Shown here: in pieces, positions 38,415 through 50,357 of the stretch
Layout: every line of letters starts with the position of its first letter
How positions within the stretch are numbered: position 1 is the stretch's first letter
Assembly (NCBI GenBank): GCA_947652115.1
Contig: OX393565.1
Coordinates: 16,994,967 to 17,058,966 of the forward strand
Direction of reading: 5' to 3'
DNA from: Blastomussa wellsi
Taxonomy: Eukaryota > Cnidaria > Anthozoa > Scleractinia > Plerogyridae
DNA: 64,000 bases
Made by a program: the position numbers and the translations under genes
Notes under the pieces: model-generated
Database searches by the model: none
What the model saw: only the letters and a program-made list of their open reading frames with translations
Told to the model about the DNA's origin: nothing

Positions 38415-38580
38415 AAAATCCGCCATGCTGGAAACTACTGGAGGGCAGGCTTTTTATCGTTCTCGCATTGGGTCATCTAAAACAAAGAAATCCTAACTTG
38501 ACTGGATAAAGTCGCTTTGTTTAGCTCTCCCAATGCGGGAAAAACAATAAGCTTGCCCGCCCTCCAGCATGACGGATTTT
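38415..38580. repeat. Imperfect palindrome
   Basis: AAAATCCGCCATGCTGG...GGAGGGCAGGC...TTCTCGCATTGGG (38415-38472) is matched in inverse by CCCAATGCGGGA...GCCCGCCCTCCAGCATGACGGATTTT (38528-38580). It is a hairpin-type element with a centre of about 55 bp. Possible footprint of a foldback MITE. Confidence 0.7.
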
Positions 38581-39179
38581 GTACCATGTGACCTGGTACC
38601 TAATCTCCAAGCAAAGATGGTGGTACCTAATCTCCAAGCAAAGATAAGAATCCAAATTAATAAATCTATTTACATTGTGTTGGAGGAATTCAGATGCATT
38701 CTTACGCCCTTCCTTCTTCTTACGCAACCCTTCTCTTGCATTGCGTGACGTCCAAATTACTCGTTCCAAGATCTCTTGCGGGCTTCTGCGAATTGGAAAC
38801 ACGGAAGTGGAATCACATCGTCTTCTGGAGAGTCATAAACGTTACCAAACTAATAAATAATAAAAAAATGCCTTTAAAACCTCACGGTTCGTGTTTGGGC
38901 AGTATATATGTCAGGTCAGCCGGTGCTTTGTATAACCTGCCTGTCAGCACAGAGACGAGATGCACTCAGCCGAGTAAAGTGGTAAGCGGTCTAGGGTAAG
39001 AAATCGTTTGTCTGAGGTCTCGACGGAGCAAAGAGCGAATGGATCTCAGCGAAGGGCTGAGCCGCAAGAAAAACGCGCTCGCTTGACACAATCTGGAAAT
39101 TTTCTGGTTTGTTCGGTAGCAGGAACCGTAACCGGGGACTATTTAACGCCTGGAGGAAGTTGTCGCGAGCTTTATAGTT

Positions 39180-39321
39180 ATGTTTATAACGATTTATTAC
39201 GGCGATCAGAGGTCGCTTTTGTTTAATCCAAGCTGTTCCGTGATAAATCTACTGAACTCGATCAAGGAGCGATGTGGCTATGGAGACACGGACCGAGTGC
39301 TGGATCTAACCGACGAAACAG
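39180..39321 (+). CDS. CXorf65-like gene, exon 1
   Basis: 47 codons plus one base. The start is the first in-frame ATG; a TAG lies in frame shortly upstream (CTTTATAGTT). Donor G|GTAATG. Confidence 0.68.
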
Positions 39322-41635
39322 GTAATGACTAAGCAGCTTTCTGGTGAGTTTCACCAAGTCAAACACTGACGTTAACTCGGTAAAGAATTCATAGATGCTT
39401 GCAAAATTCTCTAGTGTCGGCAGACGAAGGGATAAAAATGTTATTCAAATTCGATTCAGGAGGTACTTGGTTTTATATCGTTTCCCCGTTTGAGCTAATT
39501 CAAGCAGAAAATTCATCACACCCAATACTTTATTCACGGCTAAGCTTTTGAAATGAATTTTTATTTCTGAATAGGCGATGAGTTAATTAGCCAAGATTGT
39601 CCTTACTTTCATTCGATATCCACAACTCAATCAGTTTTCACATGACCTTGGGCTTCTTATCAAACACAAGCTCAAGCCTAAACAACATTGTGAATTTCTA
39701 CTTTATATAGAAAAATGAAAATATGAAAAGAAATTAAGATGCGGCCGCCGCTGATGTCAGTTTTTAAATTGCTGCCACACTTTTTGTGATTATTGAAATA
39801 CATATTTAATAGCGGTTTTATGTGACCAAGACATTTAAGAAAAGTTTCGAATGATCATCTTGCTCGTATTTTGTTTCCGTAAGTTTTAATGCTTATCACA
39901 AGTCTTCGTCCGGATTCAAGTGTGCGAAATAAAATTATGATTTCCTAAAACGAAAAAAATTAATATTCATGCACTTTCAAAAGATAACACGGAACTGTTG
40001 TGCCGTGTCTGTGAATTCAATGACAAACAAAGCCATATACAGCTTGCGCCTGTTTAAAAGAAAGTTACATTAATCCCAAACTGAGTAAAAGAAGAGATAA
40101 TCCTTATTCATTTTAAAGTTAAAATCTTCACAAAACCACAGAGTTGCCATAGAGTTATGTAATATTAAATGTTTTGGATCAATCAAAACACAGGGACCAT
40201 CTAGGCTTCGTTGCTAAAAACATAGACAGAGTTGTCGAATCAAATATTAAAAGTCATATAATTAGCAGTGTCCTATAGAAACAAATCTGGCTGAACAAGC
40301 AAGCGGAACATTTCGGAGGCATAAAGCTGCTTAAATTTGAATTCATTACTTTTTTCTTTTGAAGTTTTGTTCGTCACTTTTGTTCGCGCTTTTAAAATAA
40401 TTTTCTCTGATCATCAGTTTATTATGTTTATTATATTCCAACAATAAACACTAATACACACAAACAAAGACTGGAAAGCAGGGATTATGTATGTATGAAG
40501 GGAAAGAAAAATCCTGATGGCCAGTTAGAGCGGTTTTCAATTGAGTGTCGAAAGCAATTACTTTGGTTTCACATTACTACGCTCAGTGATTCGATTAAAA
40601 ATCCCGCGCCACTTTTTCAACCAATCAGAAGTAAAACCAAAACCAAATCTCGACTAGCGCGCACGTTTTCCCGCGCTTTTGTGTAATTACTTCGAGTTTT
40701 GATTGGTTTTCACTGGATTGTCTGCGTTCTTGTGATTGGTCAAAATAATTACTGTGGTTTTGGTCTTACGACACTCAGTCCACCGTATGCAAAAAGATGG
40801 CGACTGGTACATTTACCTATAATTCTTTGCGCGCGAAAACCCTAAAAACGCTTATAAAAACGCAAAGAAAAGGACCTAAACTTTCAAACTCGGCAAGAGC
40901 AATATTGTTACTACAATAAAGAATTTCGTTAAATTGTAACTTTCTATATACCCTGTGGGCTGTGTTAGGGTCGCAAGGTATTGTGGTAAAATGTACGACC
41001 GCCATCTTTTTTCCTACGGCGGATTGAAATTCGGTTTTTTTTCCCGCGAACGGCAAAAATTTATCTTCTGTGGTTGGCCGTTTGGTGTTTGTGCGCGGAA
41101 ATAAGGCGGTTCGTGTTTCTTGTGAACGAGTGATTTTTTTCCCCTATTTTTCTGAGAAAAAGGTAACAAAATGAAAGGCAGGCTCGCGTTTGCCGTATAA
41201 CGTCATGCTTAATCTCTCTAATATTAACGACTGTAGTAGGAATTTATAGTTTTATGTGAGTTGTATTGCGATAGCCCAGAAAAAAGCATTGAGTATAATA
41301 GTAATTTTGTTAATTGCTGGCCAGGTCTTGTCTTGGATCTTACCAGCCACAAGAATGACTACGCAAGCAAATACCTTGCCTCCAAAGGCTATTACGTTCT
41401 GGTTGAAAAACGGACCATCCCAGCGGCCACCAATGACCCTCGTGAATCGGGGCCCTCGCAGGAAGTCCAATATGTACCCCTGCTAATGAGACCCAACGAA
41501 ACTTTTCAAGGGTACGAAACACGAGTAGCCGAGAGAAGGCCCAGCCAAGAACTATCAGCGCCAAGCAGGCATGCCACTAGCAGAGGAAAGAGAGGAAGGC
41601 TTAGAACAAGAAAGAGTATCGTTGAGACAACTTAA
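39180..41635 (+). CDS. CXorf65/C22orf15-like protein (two exons, 150 residues)
   Basis: Exons 39180-39321 and 41325-41635 join in phase 1 through ACAG|GTAATG and gctggccag|GT. ATG at 39180 starts MFITIYYGDQRSLLFNPSCS, then VINLLNSIKERCGYGDTDRV and LDLTDETG. Exon 2 continues LVLDLTSHKNDYASKYLASK, GYYVLVEKR and VQYVPLL, then a basic, arginine-rich tail to a stop. The MFI-start, N-x-x-C-S-V-x-x-L-L-x-x-I-K, D-x-x-L-D-L-x-D-E-x-G, YA-x-x-YL and YVLV-x-x-R signatures in this order match the small vertebrate proteins CXorf65 and C22orf15, whose function is unknown and whose N-terminus looks ubiquitin-like. Length fits that family. The acceptor pyrimidine tract is weak. The 2-kb intron contains a dispersed repeat at 40528-40785. 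Confidence 0.72.
40528..40785. repeat. Dispersed repeat with imperfect inverted ends, in intron
   Basis: It begins GAGCGGTTTTCAATTGAGTG, TCGAAAGCAATTACTTTGG and ends with the rough inverse CAAAATAATTACTGTGG...CTTACGACACTCAGT. Partial second copy at 37531. Probably a non-autonomous DNA element; the boundaries are approximate. Confidence 0.65.
41325..41635 (+). CDS. CXorf65-like gene, exon 2 (terminal)
   Basis: Two bases complete a glycine codon, then 102 codons and TAA. The conserved part ends at VPLL. The remaining tail is lineage-specific, with RRPSQELSAP and RGKRGRLRTRK. A TTAA-flanked MITE begins about 70 bp downstream. Confidence 0.72.
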
Positions 41636-41702
41636 CCTGTGAAACCACCAAGACTGTAGAGAACATTTCAAAATTGTATTTGATCTGACTAAGTAGACAA
41701 TT

Positions 41703-41933
41703 TTAAAGGAGCTACGTCACGGAAACTCATCTTGAAAAAACTTGCCAGTTTTTTCAAGTTTGTCGTTTGTACTCCGTCTATATCGTTGTCATTCGAAACA
41801 ATCCTTGTATAATTTCAGCATTTTATCATCCCGCTGGTGTTTTTCGGCATAAGAAAACTCTTACTTTTAGATTTTCTTCTCTTTGAAAGTAAATGGGAAA
41901 ATGACTTCAAATGCCGTGACACTGCTCCTTTAA
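41703..41933. mobile_element. TTAA-flanked MITE, family 1 copy A (223 bp)
   Basis: TTAA at 41703-41706 and 41930-41933 flank 41707-41929. The ends are AGGAGCTACGTCACG and the inverse CGTGACACTGCTCCT. The interior (CATTCGAAACAATCCTTGTA, GGAAAATGACTTCAAATGCC) matches 61836-62032 in opposite orientation. Non-autonomous. Confidence 0.88.
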
Positions 41934-42017
41934 GGGGATTCTTGAACGTGAAGAGGTTAAGTTTTTGTGACTTGTGCGAAGCACAGACACAGACAAGCTT
42001 ACCCTAGAGCTGTTTAG

Positions 42018-42200
42018 GCTAACCAGAGTGATATTCAGGCTAACCGGAGTGATATTCAAGCTAACCGGAGTGATATTCAAGCTAACCGGAGTGATATTCA
42101 AGCTAACCGGAGTGATATTCAGGCTAACCGGAGTGATATTCACGCTAATCGGAGTGATATCCAGGCTAACCGGAGTGATATTCACGCTAACCGGAGTGCC
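42018..42200. repeat. 21-bp minisatellite, about 9 copies
   Basis: Unit CTAACCGGAGTGATATTCAGG with few changes. As 21 is divisible by three, it is open on both strands: plus gives VIFKLTG repeats and minus gives ITPVSLN repeats. Flanked by ordinary sequence. Confidence 0.95.
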
Positions 42201-42319
42201 AGTGTGCAGGTCTGCAGTCTGCATTTGTCGCACACCGCGCCCAGCCCCCGCATCTTTGCTGACGTCATTGTTTACACTTTCCTCATTAGCATACGACTTG
42301 CTTATATAAGGCATCATGC

Positions 42320-43430
42320 TAGATATGATTTGACTTCAAACATTTAAATGGCTTGTGAAACTTAGTAATTGGTGAATTTTTTTAGCTATTTGGGTGGGAT
42401 ACTGAAGGAGATATTGGCTTTTAAAAAGAGAAAAATTTCTGGGGTGGCAAAAGGGCAAATGAACCCATACAATAACATTCTTTGTAAAATTTAGAGTTTG
42501 AAACCCGCGTTACACAAAAGTCACAAAAGTTATAAAGTGTAACGGGCTGAAATTCTTCGGGACAGTTAAACGTAACGTGTCATGTTATTACAATCAGAGC
42601 TGATATTTTTGTAGCTCGATCAAAGACTGATACCCTTATACTAATGGGAAAAATATTGTAAACAAAGATTCGCCTATAGCGAAGCCGTGAATACAGGAAC
42701 CTAAATCGAGTGAAAACGAGATGAAAACCCTTGGTTTGCCCCGGGTAGCCCACAATGTGGGAATGCGGGGGTTTCAAATGACTTGTGCATAAAGCTTTAA
42801 TTGAATATTTTGAATTCGAAAGCTATCGTACTTAAGCATCACAGAGAAAGTAACAAAAAGTTCACTCACCGATGAGGCGCTCTATAAACAGCTGTTGACA
42901 TAGATCCGTCAAAGCTTGCTTCGTCGAACGCACATGGTGTTGACGAAATACTCGAAGCTTGCTTCGTTGAAAGCACACGGTTCAGCGCAATATTGTTGTC
43001 CTTACTATCTCGCATTCGATTGGTTCCGATTACTTTTGGCTGTTGACTTCGGATCACAAGGCCCGAGCGCCAAGATATTTAGGGCGCGTTCGTTTGGATA
43101 TTCCGGAATATATTCCACTCCTGGGGCAAAACGAAAGCGCCCAAGTTGGGGCGGCGCGGCGGCGGGGGGAGGGGGTGGGGGGTGAGAAAGCTGGGTGCCT
43201 TCTCGTTCCGCATGAAAATAATTAGCGAAAATAGGCCTTAGATGCAAATTAAGTAAACGTTCAACGCTTCAAACGCAACTGGTGATTTTAAAGTACCTAA
43301 CAGATCATAGTCCCTCGTTTTTGTTCAAAATACAACTTGTCTTTTATTCAACAGTGTTTCAGTTTATCATTACAGTTCAGTTATTGTACAGCGATAGATA
43401 TGAACTGCTAAAATATGTGAATCTCATCAG
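42320..43430. other. Non-coding, about 1.1 kb
   Basis: Contains a G-rich run at about 43144-43184 and a short inverted pair (GGCGCGTTCGTTTGG near 43083, AAACGAAAGCGCC near 43128). The remainder is unassigned. Confidence 0.35.
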
Positions 43431-43439
43431 TAGGAGATC

Positions 43440-43994
43440 TTAGCAAGCTCTGTTGAGCTTTTCTAAGGAGACCCCCATTTATTTTAAACTAATCTAATTT
43501 TCAAATAGCAGATGGGTATAATCACTAACTATTAATATAACATACATGACTAATTTTTTTAAATGAATAATATGATTTCAATATTTATAATTCCTTGGGT
43601 AACTCATTCCAGGTTTGGACCCCTCTACATTTTAAAGAAAATTTCCCATAATTGTCATTTTATAAGCAATATATATGTCTGAGGCAGATCGTGTATTATC
43701 ACTATGTATTTCTTTATTTAATATAAAATAATCACTGAAATAATTTGGAAGGTTGTCATTAAAGAATGAGTACATAAATAGTGCGGTTAAATATGTGTTC
43801 AGCTCATATATATTAAGCAGATTAAGTTCCATGAATATTGGTCCGGGCTTGTCATTGTATTTTGCAAAAGGCATTAGTCTAACAAGTTTTTTCTGGATCA
43901 GAAATAATGACCAAAGCCTGGTTTTATACGTACTTGCCCAGATTATATTGCAGTAGGTTAAGTAGGGATACAACATTGTTCCATAGATTGACAA
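43440..43994 (-). pseudogene. LINE reverse-transcriptase C-terminal fragment, frameshifted
   Basis: The minus frame from about 43994 reads MSIYGTMLYPYLTYCNIIWA, STYKTRLWSLFLIQKKLVRL and FNDNLPNYFSDYF. The LYPYLTYCNIIW-x-x-TYKTRL...QKK-VR pattern is the well-known post-catalytic part of LINE reverse transcriptases (Jockey/CR1-like group). The frame breaks at about 43632, and the expected W-N-x-L-P segment (CRGVQTWNELPKEL) continues one base out of frame to a stop near 43572. The 3' untranslated remainder probably extends to about 43440. Dead copy. Confidence 0.85.
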
Positions 43995-44313
43995 TAGTAA
44001 ACCAAATGATTTTCCATATGGGCTTCTTTGCGGATTTTCCGTCTAGGGAGCACGGAAGGAGAAGGAAATCGATAGCCACTGAGGGGATCTGGGCGATGCT
44101 CCCCCAGAAAAATTATATGTCCTCGGAAATGCCATTTCCCATGTTTTCAAAGGGGAAGTTTAAAAAATCAAAGCATGAAATAAATAAATATATTTTTTTA
44201 GATTTCCGAGGTGCCCACGTACGTATATGATTGCTACGCCCCTGGTAATTTTTCGTTTTAAATATTTTAAACTTTTACTAACCGAGCGCGAGGGCCGTAC
44301 TGGGGAATATGAC

Positions 44314-44395
44314 GAATATTGGCCCGAGGTCGTGATCGTCCAGTACGGACCGAGCGCAGCGAGGTCCGTACTGTCACGACCTCGGGCCAATATTC
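44314..44395. repeat. Near-perfect palindrome, GAATATTGGCCCGAGGTCGT arms
   Basis: Arms 44314-44350 and 44361-44395 around a centre of CGAGCGCAGCGAGG type. A 12-base ACCGAGCGCGAG motif just outside (44281) repeats the centre. Part of a dispersed hairpin family (see 44741 and 62605). Confidence 0.82.
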
Positions 44396-44740
44396 CACAT
44401 AATTATATGCCAGTGTTTCACGTGGACTGGAAACTAGCGAATTCACGAATTTGATTGGCCAAAATCGATATTGACCGCGGTCTAGAGTTTCCCATCTAGA
44501 CCGGCATCCAGACCGGTTGCATTTTGGGGTCAGAAACAAAACAGGAACACATTGTCTCCTTGTCCAAAAATACTAAATGGAAAATTAAAAAAGCTTGACA
44601 AGAACAGAACGTAAAGATACGACCAAATTTTTGCAAATTTAAGTTCAGCTCATGCCGTTCGCAAACAAAATGTCAGCGAGAACGAGGCAGAGTTTTTAAG
44701 CAATTTAAGTTTCCGTTTGGCCATATAATAAACATTTTAT

Positions 44741-44866
44741 TAACCGAGCTTAGTCGGTCCATATGGGAGAATCTTGACCTCGATCGTGAGTACAGACCTC
44801 TCTGTGTTCGGTCTGTACTCACGACCTCGGACAAGATTCTCCCATACAGACCTTCCGCTCGGTTAA
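44741..44866. repeat. Palindromic element, TAACCGAGC ends
   Basis: TAACCGAGCTTAGTCGGTCC followed by ATATGGGAGAATCTTGACCTCG is matched in inverse by GACCTCGGACAAGATTCTCCCATAC and CGCTCGGTTA. The centre is ACCTCTCTGTGTTCGGT. Same architecture as 44314-44395. Confidence 0.85.
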
Positions 44867-44899
44867 TAAGAGCTAAGTACTGCTCGAGCAAGCTAGGTT

Positions 44900-45840
44900 A
44901 GTAAGTAGTTTATTTTTTTGGCACTCGGGTCATGCATGCTTATTAAAAAAGCACTTTCGGTGACTTGAATTCAGTGGTTTTTCGCCATAAGATGTTTTGA
45001 TGCAACTCTAAAAGAGCAAGCTACCACGATTTTGAAAACATTAATTTTACATACGTTTTCTTTCCGCAGTTCTGGTTGAAAATTTTAAATTATCCAACTC
45101 TGGAAAAAAATACGGGGCTTAGGACCGTTTCCGTATGACAAATTCCCGACCAAGAAAGAACCAATCAAAACGCTCGGTTTTTCCTTGCCATGTAATAAAA
45201 CAAACTGAAATGTTGCAAAAGAGAAACACTATTCCACAAAAACTTTTGATAAAACTGTTCACTGGCAACTTAGACGTTATATCCTAACACGAACTTTCCT
45301 CACCATGACTGAAAAAGGGGCCAGGTGATTGTATGAAAACGGGCAAAAAGAGAAGGAAACATTTCACTGTCATGGATGTCAGAAAAACCTGACAGTAATC
45401 AATCACTCGACGGTGTTTTTCGCGAGGTATCGCCTTTAAAACTGAACACATTCATGTGTTCGGATCGAAGCTGACAAATCACGTAATATAGGTCTTTTCG
45501 TAAGAGGTCCGCTTGTTAAGAAATCCAGTGTTTGTGAAGTAATGGCTGATAACTGAAAACCTTTTAGACCGGCAGGTACCGGTAGACTTACCTATTCCAC
45601 GTCGTCTCCTTGGTAAATAGTATATCTCGTCAGTTTTGTCCTTTTCGAATCTTAACACAACTTAAGCTTATTATTGGCAGTCACAAATAAAATGTGTTAT
45701 GTTTTCCGTAATTCTGTTTCTCATTTTGTTTTTTTTCGTTTATTCCTTTCTTTCTTACCCCCCGCCCCTCCCGGGCCTCCCCCTGCGCGGTCCCTGGATC
45801 ACGAAGAAATTAAGATTTTTTATCGATGACTATTACATTT
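44900..45840. other. Non-coding, about 0.9 kb
   Basis: Nothing recognisable. Confidence 0.35.
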
Positions 45841-45849
45841 TTGAAATAC

Positions 45850-46135
45850 GTCATCGAAATTTTTAGCGTTACTGTTGACATTAATTCAGTTTTTCACTAT
45901 GTAATAACTATGTAACAAATGTCATATTAGAAAGTGTGGTATTCATAATTCATACTTATTGAAAGCCCTTGGTAAATTGTACCCCCATACAGATCGAGAT
46001 TTGAAAAAATTAACGATTTTCATTTTCTCTTCATTCGTTTATTCCTCCTCTACCATTTTAGATTTTCAGTTGGAGGGTATCGAAATGCTTCCCTTGTAAA
46101 ATAGGGAGGACCTGAAAAATTTAGTTTACCAATGG
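45850..46135. repeat. Dispersed repeat, copy 1 (inverse of 63510-63790)
   Basis: TGTTGACATTAATTCA, TAATAACTATGTAACAAATG, TCATATTAGAAAGTGTGGTA, TTCATACTTATTGAAAG and GTTTATTCCTCCTCTACCAT recur in the same order on the opposite strand at 63.5-63.8 kb. It ends near a G-run at 46134. Type unknown. Confidence 0.82.
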
Positions 46136-46425
46136 GGGGGGGGGGGAATATTGCCCTAAAACATGCTAATTGCGGCCTGTTTTCTGTGGAGTGAAGAACC
46201 CCACGGATTGCTTAGCTTGTCAAATGTCAAATTTTAACCAATTAGCGCTTTTCGTCCAAAATTTGGACGCAGAAAACCCGCGTACAGACTACACTGTCCG
46301 GGACTTCGCGCCGGAAAATAGCGCCCCTCCGAGACAGGAGCTTGTTTTTCTAGTTGGAATTTCCGCCAGGCGTTCGCAAGGAGTAAGATCTCGGAACGAT
46401 GTAACCTGGTTAGGAACGATGCACA

Positions 46426-46600
46426 CATTCTCGTCCCAGAGCCGCTTGTCCCTCTTAGCTGTCTGGGCCTGTGCACAAGAAACAAGTGGCTTTCGCGTGT
46501 TTGATTTCAGCGAATCAAATCGTGTGCCCCCAGAGCCACTTGTTCCTCGTGCACAGGCCCGGCCGGAAAAGAGGGACAAGCGACCCTGGGGACGAGAATG
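46426..46600. repeat. Foldback element (175 bp)
   Basis: CATTCTCGTCCCAGAGCCGC (46426) is matched in inverse by GCGACCCTGGGGACGAGAATG (46600), and TGTCCCTCTT by AAGAGGGACA. Further in, GGGCCTGTGCAC-AAGAAACAAGTGGCT pairs with AGCCACTTGTTCCTCGTGCACAGGCCC. The 177-codon frame crossing it is a by-product of its higher GC content. Confidence 0.85.
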
Positions 46601-47066
46601 CGATGCACACACACACAACCTCGTGCCCATTCTTCCCCAAGCCAAATGGCACAAAACAAAACTCGAGTTCGATGGAAATGAAAGCGATCGCCGAAGATCT
46701 TAGATTTCCCTTGGAATTGTGACATTTTGTCATGGAACACACAGTAAGCTGTTTGACATTAGGTGAGAGTGTCTTTTTTCATTATAGAAATATCCCATTT
46801 ATCATAAAAACGCATAAATGAGGGTGTCAATGGGGTATTTTCCCAGTCAGTAAACAGCTGAAAATAATCCATTTTTAGGCAGTAAACTGTTGGAATGTTA
46901 GAAAAAAATGGTGTTAGTCGGTAAAAATGGAGATTAGTCAGTTAATTTGTACGATTGTATGACTTTTATGAGCGATAGAATAAGGTAGCCTCCTTGTGCA
47001 AACTACGAGTCACTGTATATCCTTTGTCTGTTGACGGGAGCTAAAATGAGATTTACACGCTTGCAA

Positions 47067-48074
47067 CAGGGCTTATCTAATTGATATTTTCGATACTCGA
47101 TAGAAATCGATCTAAATCGATACTGCTCAATCAATCAATATCGAAAATCGATCGCTTGTTTTCTTGTGATTATCGATTTTGATCGATTTTTGTAATTAGC
47201 TATTGATTTTATCAATTTGTTAGACAACTATCGCAAAAATAGAAAAAAATCATGGCAATTAACTTTCATCAAGTGTTTATTTCTAGCATATGGTTGTTCC
47301 TCGCTAGAGTGAATCCCATCTCTCTTGAACTAAAAAACAGCAGCCCACATAAATCCAATTTACATCTTCTTAACACTTTCTTGAAACTTGAAAGGATCAA
47401 ACATGTTAAAACAACATGGCATTGAACATTATTTTTTGAAATGCAGTGTAACGCAACTGTATGGGGTCAGCGGCTAACAAATCTAAACAAGCAATCCACA
47501 TTACACCGTCATGCATGCCTACCCACAAACGCTAGAATTTCTTCAAGAACGGGCATCAAATTTGTCGACTTTTGCAGCTTTCTGTCACTTTAAAATTTAC
47601 ACAGTTACTCAGAATTTTAATATTATTACTACGATTCTCGAACACCAATGCAGTAAAAAAATTCCTTTTCCTTGTATGTTAGTTGGCAATATTCAATTCT
47701 TGTGATTACACTGGATACACCGATTACAGCACGGACATGCACAGAGTACAGTGCCATAGGACTGCTGGGCTGGAATATTCAGCTGAATATTGCTTTTCAT
47801 AAGTAGCTAACATTAGGCTGCACTGTGGATTAGAAGGTAAGCATGGGAGAAAGTCTTGACGTACCCAGAAGGGGCACCTTTTACCATTTTTACGAGAAGG
47901 TCATTAAGGTTTGGCGTGCGCTTTTATTATCGATTTTCATTGATGTGATAAAAAAGTTTGAGATCATCGATTTTAATCGTTTGAATCAATTAATTAATCA
48001 ACACACATATGGAGTATTATCGATAAATCAATTAGCTTTCCGATGATCGATTTTGATCGATTAGATATGCCCTG
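47067..48074. mobile_element. 1.0-kb hAT-like element with ATCGAT-rich ends
   Basis: CAGGGCTTATCTAAT at the left matches ATTAGATATGCCCTG at the right. CAGGG...CCCTG ends are hAT-like. The flanks TTGCAA and TTGTAA are similar but not a clean 8-bp duplication. The 150 bp inside each end contain many ATCGATTTTGATCGAT-type motifs on both strands. No transposase frame. Confidence 0.68.
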
Positions 48075-48111
48075 TTGTAAAGAAGTGGCAAGGAAAGCTT
48101 AAAACCGGTAT

Positions 48112-49236
48112 TTAAGGTTACTGTCAACAAAATACGGTGCCTTATGGGAAAATCTTTCTGTGTGCGCTACTTTAAAAGAAACCAGGCAAAACTATATATC
48201 ACTGTAAAGCTAATAAATGTAGATTCCGAAAATAATAAAATTCTTTGGTTGGCACGCACGAGCTGTGAAACCCCAAAGTACCCGTGTTTGTTTCGTCGAA
48301 TTACCAGCCGTTGTGTTACCGCTTACACCCAAACAAAGTGGATTATGTCACTCAGCAGATAATGGGGCTAACAAAGTGTGGGAGGCTTTTTCGAAATTCC
48401 TGTTGGTTCTTGAGAAAATACATTGTAAAGTCAGATAATAACAAATTTTTTGCCTTATTTATGTGCCGGGACGCCAAAAGAAAAATATTTTGAATTTCGT
48501 TAAAGCCTCGCACACTTTTTTGCGCCTATATTTGACGAACATTTTGGCCAAGTTTCATTAAAATCCAATAAATCGACATACCCTATTAATTCATTTGAAG
48601 AGACGTAGCTCGCGCAAAAACAAACTTTGAGTTTTCGGCCTCCAAAGAAATTCCCAATTTTCACACCTCATTAAGGCGGCTGTAAAAACGTTCATGCCGC
48701 GTAACAATGAAACACAATGCAGAACCCCCAGCGATTCTCGTGACAAATAAGTCCATTGAATTTCGCGTGGTTATTTTGTGACCTTTCCGATCAAATACAA
48801 GATCAAACTATGGGGTTAACGAAGTTGAAGTTAATAGGATTGCCAGCAAAAGGGAATACATTGAAAAGTAAAAAGAGCGGGCAAGGATCAACGGACATGA
48901 ATGCGAAAGAAGCTGGAAGCAGTAGTAACTTCAGCCACCAATGGACACAGAAAGTGTGATATAAGACAAAGTATGTAAATTAATAGTAATTCGAGATTCC
49001 GGGTGAAGTTTAGCATGCAAAAAATGTCAACACTCCGCTGGAAACCATGGGATTATGACACCTTCGGCTATTCATTACCAATTCCCTCGAAAAGCTCTTT
49101 CTGTTGTTGCTGGTCTTCCTTTTAATATTTTGCAATTTTTCTTTCGAAAAATCAAACCTAAAGGCTTCTTCTAATTGTTTATCAAAAAAATGAAATTTTG
49201 AAAATTTTGGCCAGATTTTGTTGACAGTAACCTTAA
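48112..49236. mobile_element. 1.1-kb TTAA-flanked element
   Basis: TTAA at 48112-48115 and 49233-49236 flank the perfect inverted ends GGTTACTGTCAACAAAAT and ATTTTGTTGACAGTAACC. The interior has no transposase and few long frames. It begins 38 bp after the previous element. Confidence 0.88.
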
Positions 49237-49239
49237 AGC

Positions 49240-50355
49240 CACAGGCAGAGCACAGGCTCAGGGAATGCCACAAAATATTTAACAGTCATGTTCCTGTATT
49301 TAAAAAGTTTCTCATGTTACCTCTTAGCTTAATTTTAATGAGCTTACCAGCAGCCATGTTACCCCGGGGAACCTCCGGGCATTTGCACAATGGCATTTAC
49401 AAATCCCCCTAACCAAAAGCAAGATTTTAACCAAAAGCTACTAATGCCCCTCCCCATGGGGGTAAAGACGTGTGCTCCACCAATTCAAAAGTATACCTGC
49501 CAATATTTTGTTATCCAAAGGAGTGAGACCTTTTACCACGGGGGAGCCTGGATTTGTGTAGATGTCACAATGATTTCCAAAATCTGAATTCTTGAGGAAA
49601 AGAATTGTCATTTATTCATTTTACATATATTTTTCATTTCTCACATTGTTTGGAGTTTACATATTTTTTAAAATGTATTATTTAGAGCTATCACAGCTCA
49701 CATTTCCCATACAGGCGTAAGAATTTGGTTTGTACACGTGAATTGGGGTGAGATCGCAGGGGTGAGAGTTGGCAGATATACAAAAGATTGCAAAAGACTT
49801 CTATTTGACTTCTATTTTTATATTCTAATAAGTAAAGATTTAGAAAAACAATTGAAAGGATTGGCTTTTTCTCAACAAAACAGCTTTGTCACTACAATAA
49901 GCTTGATGTCACAAGTGGCAGAGAACTCAAATATTCAAAATGGTCTGTTTTCAAAACAAAGGGTACTATCGAGCTGAATATTTGTGAAAAGATATATTTT
50001 TAGCTCACCTTACACTAAGTGGCAACAGGCGTACTGAATTGATGTCACATGAAAACCAAGAATATGTTAGTCAGTTAATATGTCATTTATATGGTTTCGC
50101 TAGCAAAAACACATCTTTATGCACTAAGCAGTTAACCCCATTGACACAATCAATGGATTGTTGTGTCACCCCATACTGGTGATCATGATCCAGTTTGCCG
50201 GCTTTGAGCAAACATTCTGAAATTAAATTAAGCTTACATTGGTTTGGATGGTGTATTTAAAGTTGGTATAATTTGATAGTAATGTATTACTAAGTAATTG
50301 TGCTTTTCCAGAGCAGTGAGGAAAATCAGAATTAACTCGAAGTTCATTTTTAACG
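49240..50355. other. Non-coding, about 1.1 kb
   Basis: Nothing recognisable. Frames at 49218-49587 and 49738-49977 have no known motif. The missing first exon of the CUB gene could lie here or further upstream, but I could not find it. Confidence 0.3.
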
Positions 50356-50357
50356 CT

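Noticed and set aside
41907..42317. 136-codon minus frame and 111-codon plus frame
   Set aside because: Both are produced by the 21-bp minisatellite, whose unit is a multiple of three.
46170..46703. 177-codon plus frame with overlapping minus frames
   Set aside because: It runs through a GC-rich foldback repeat (46426-46600). The frames on both strands are explained by palindromic composition, with no domain and no splice support.
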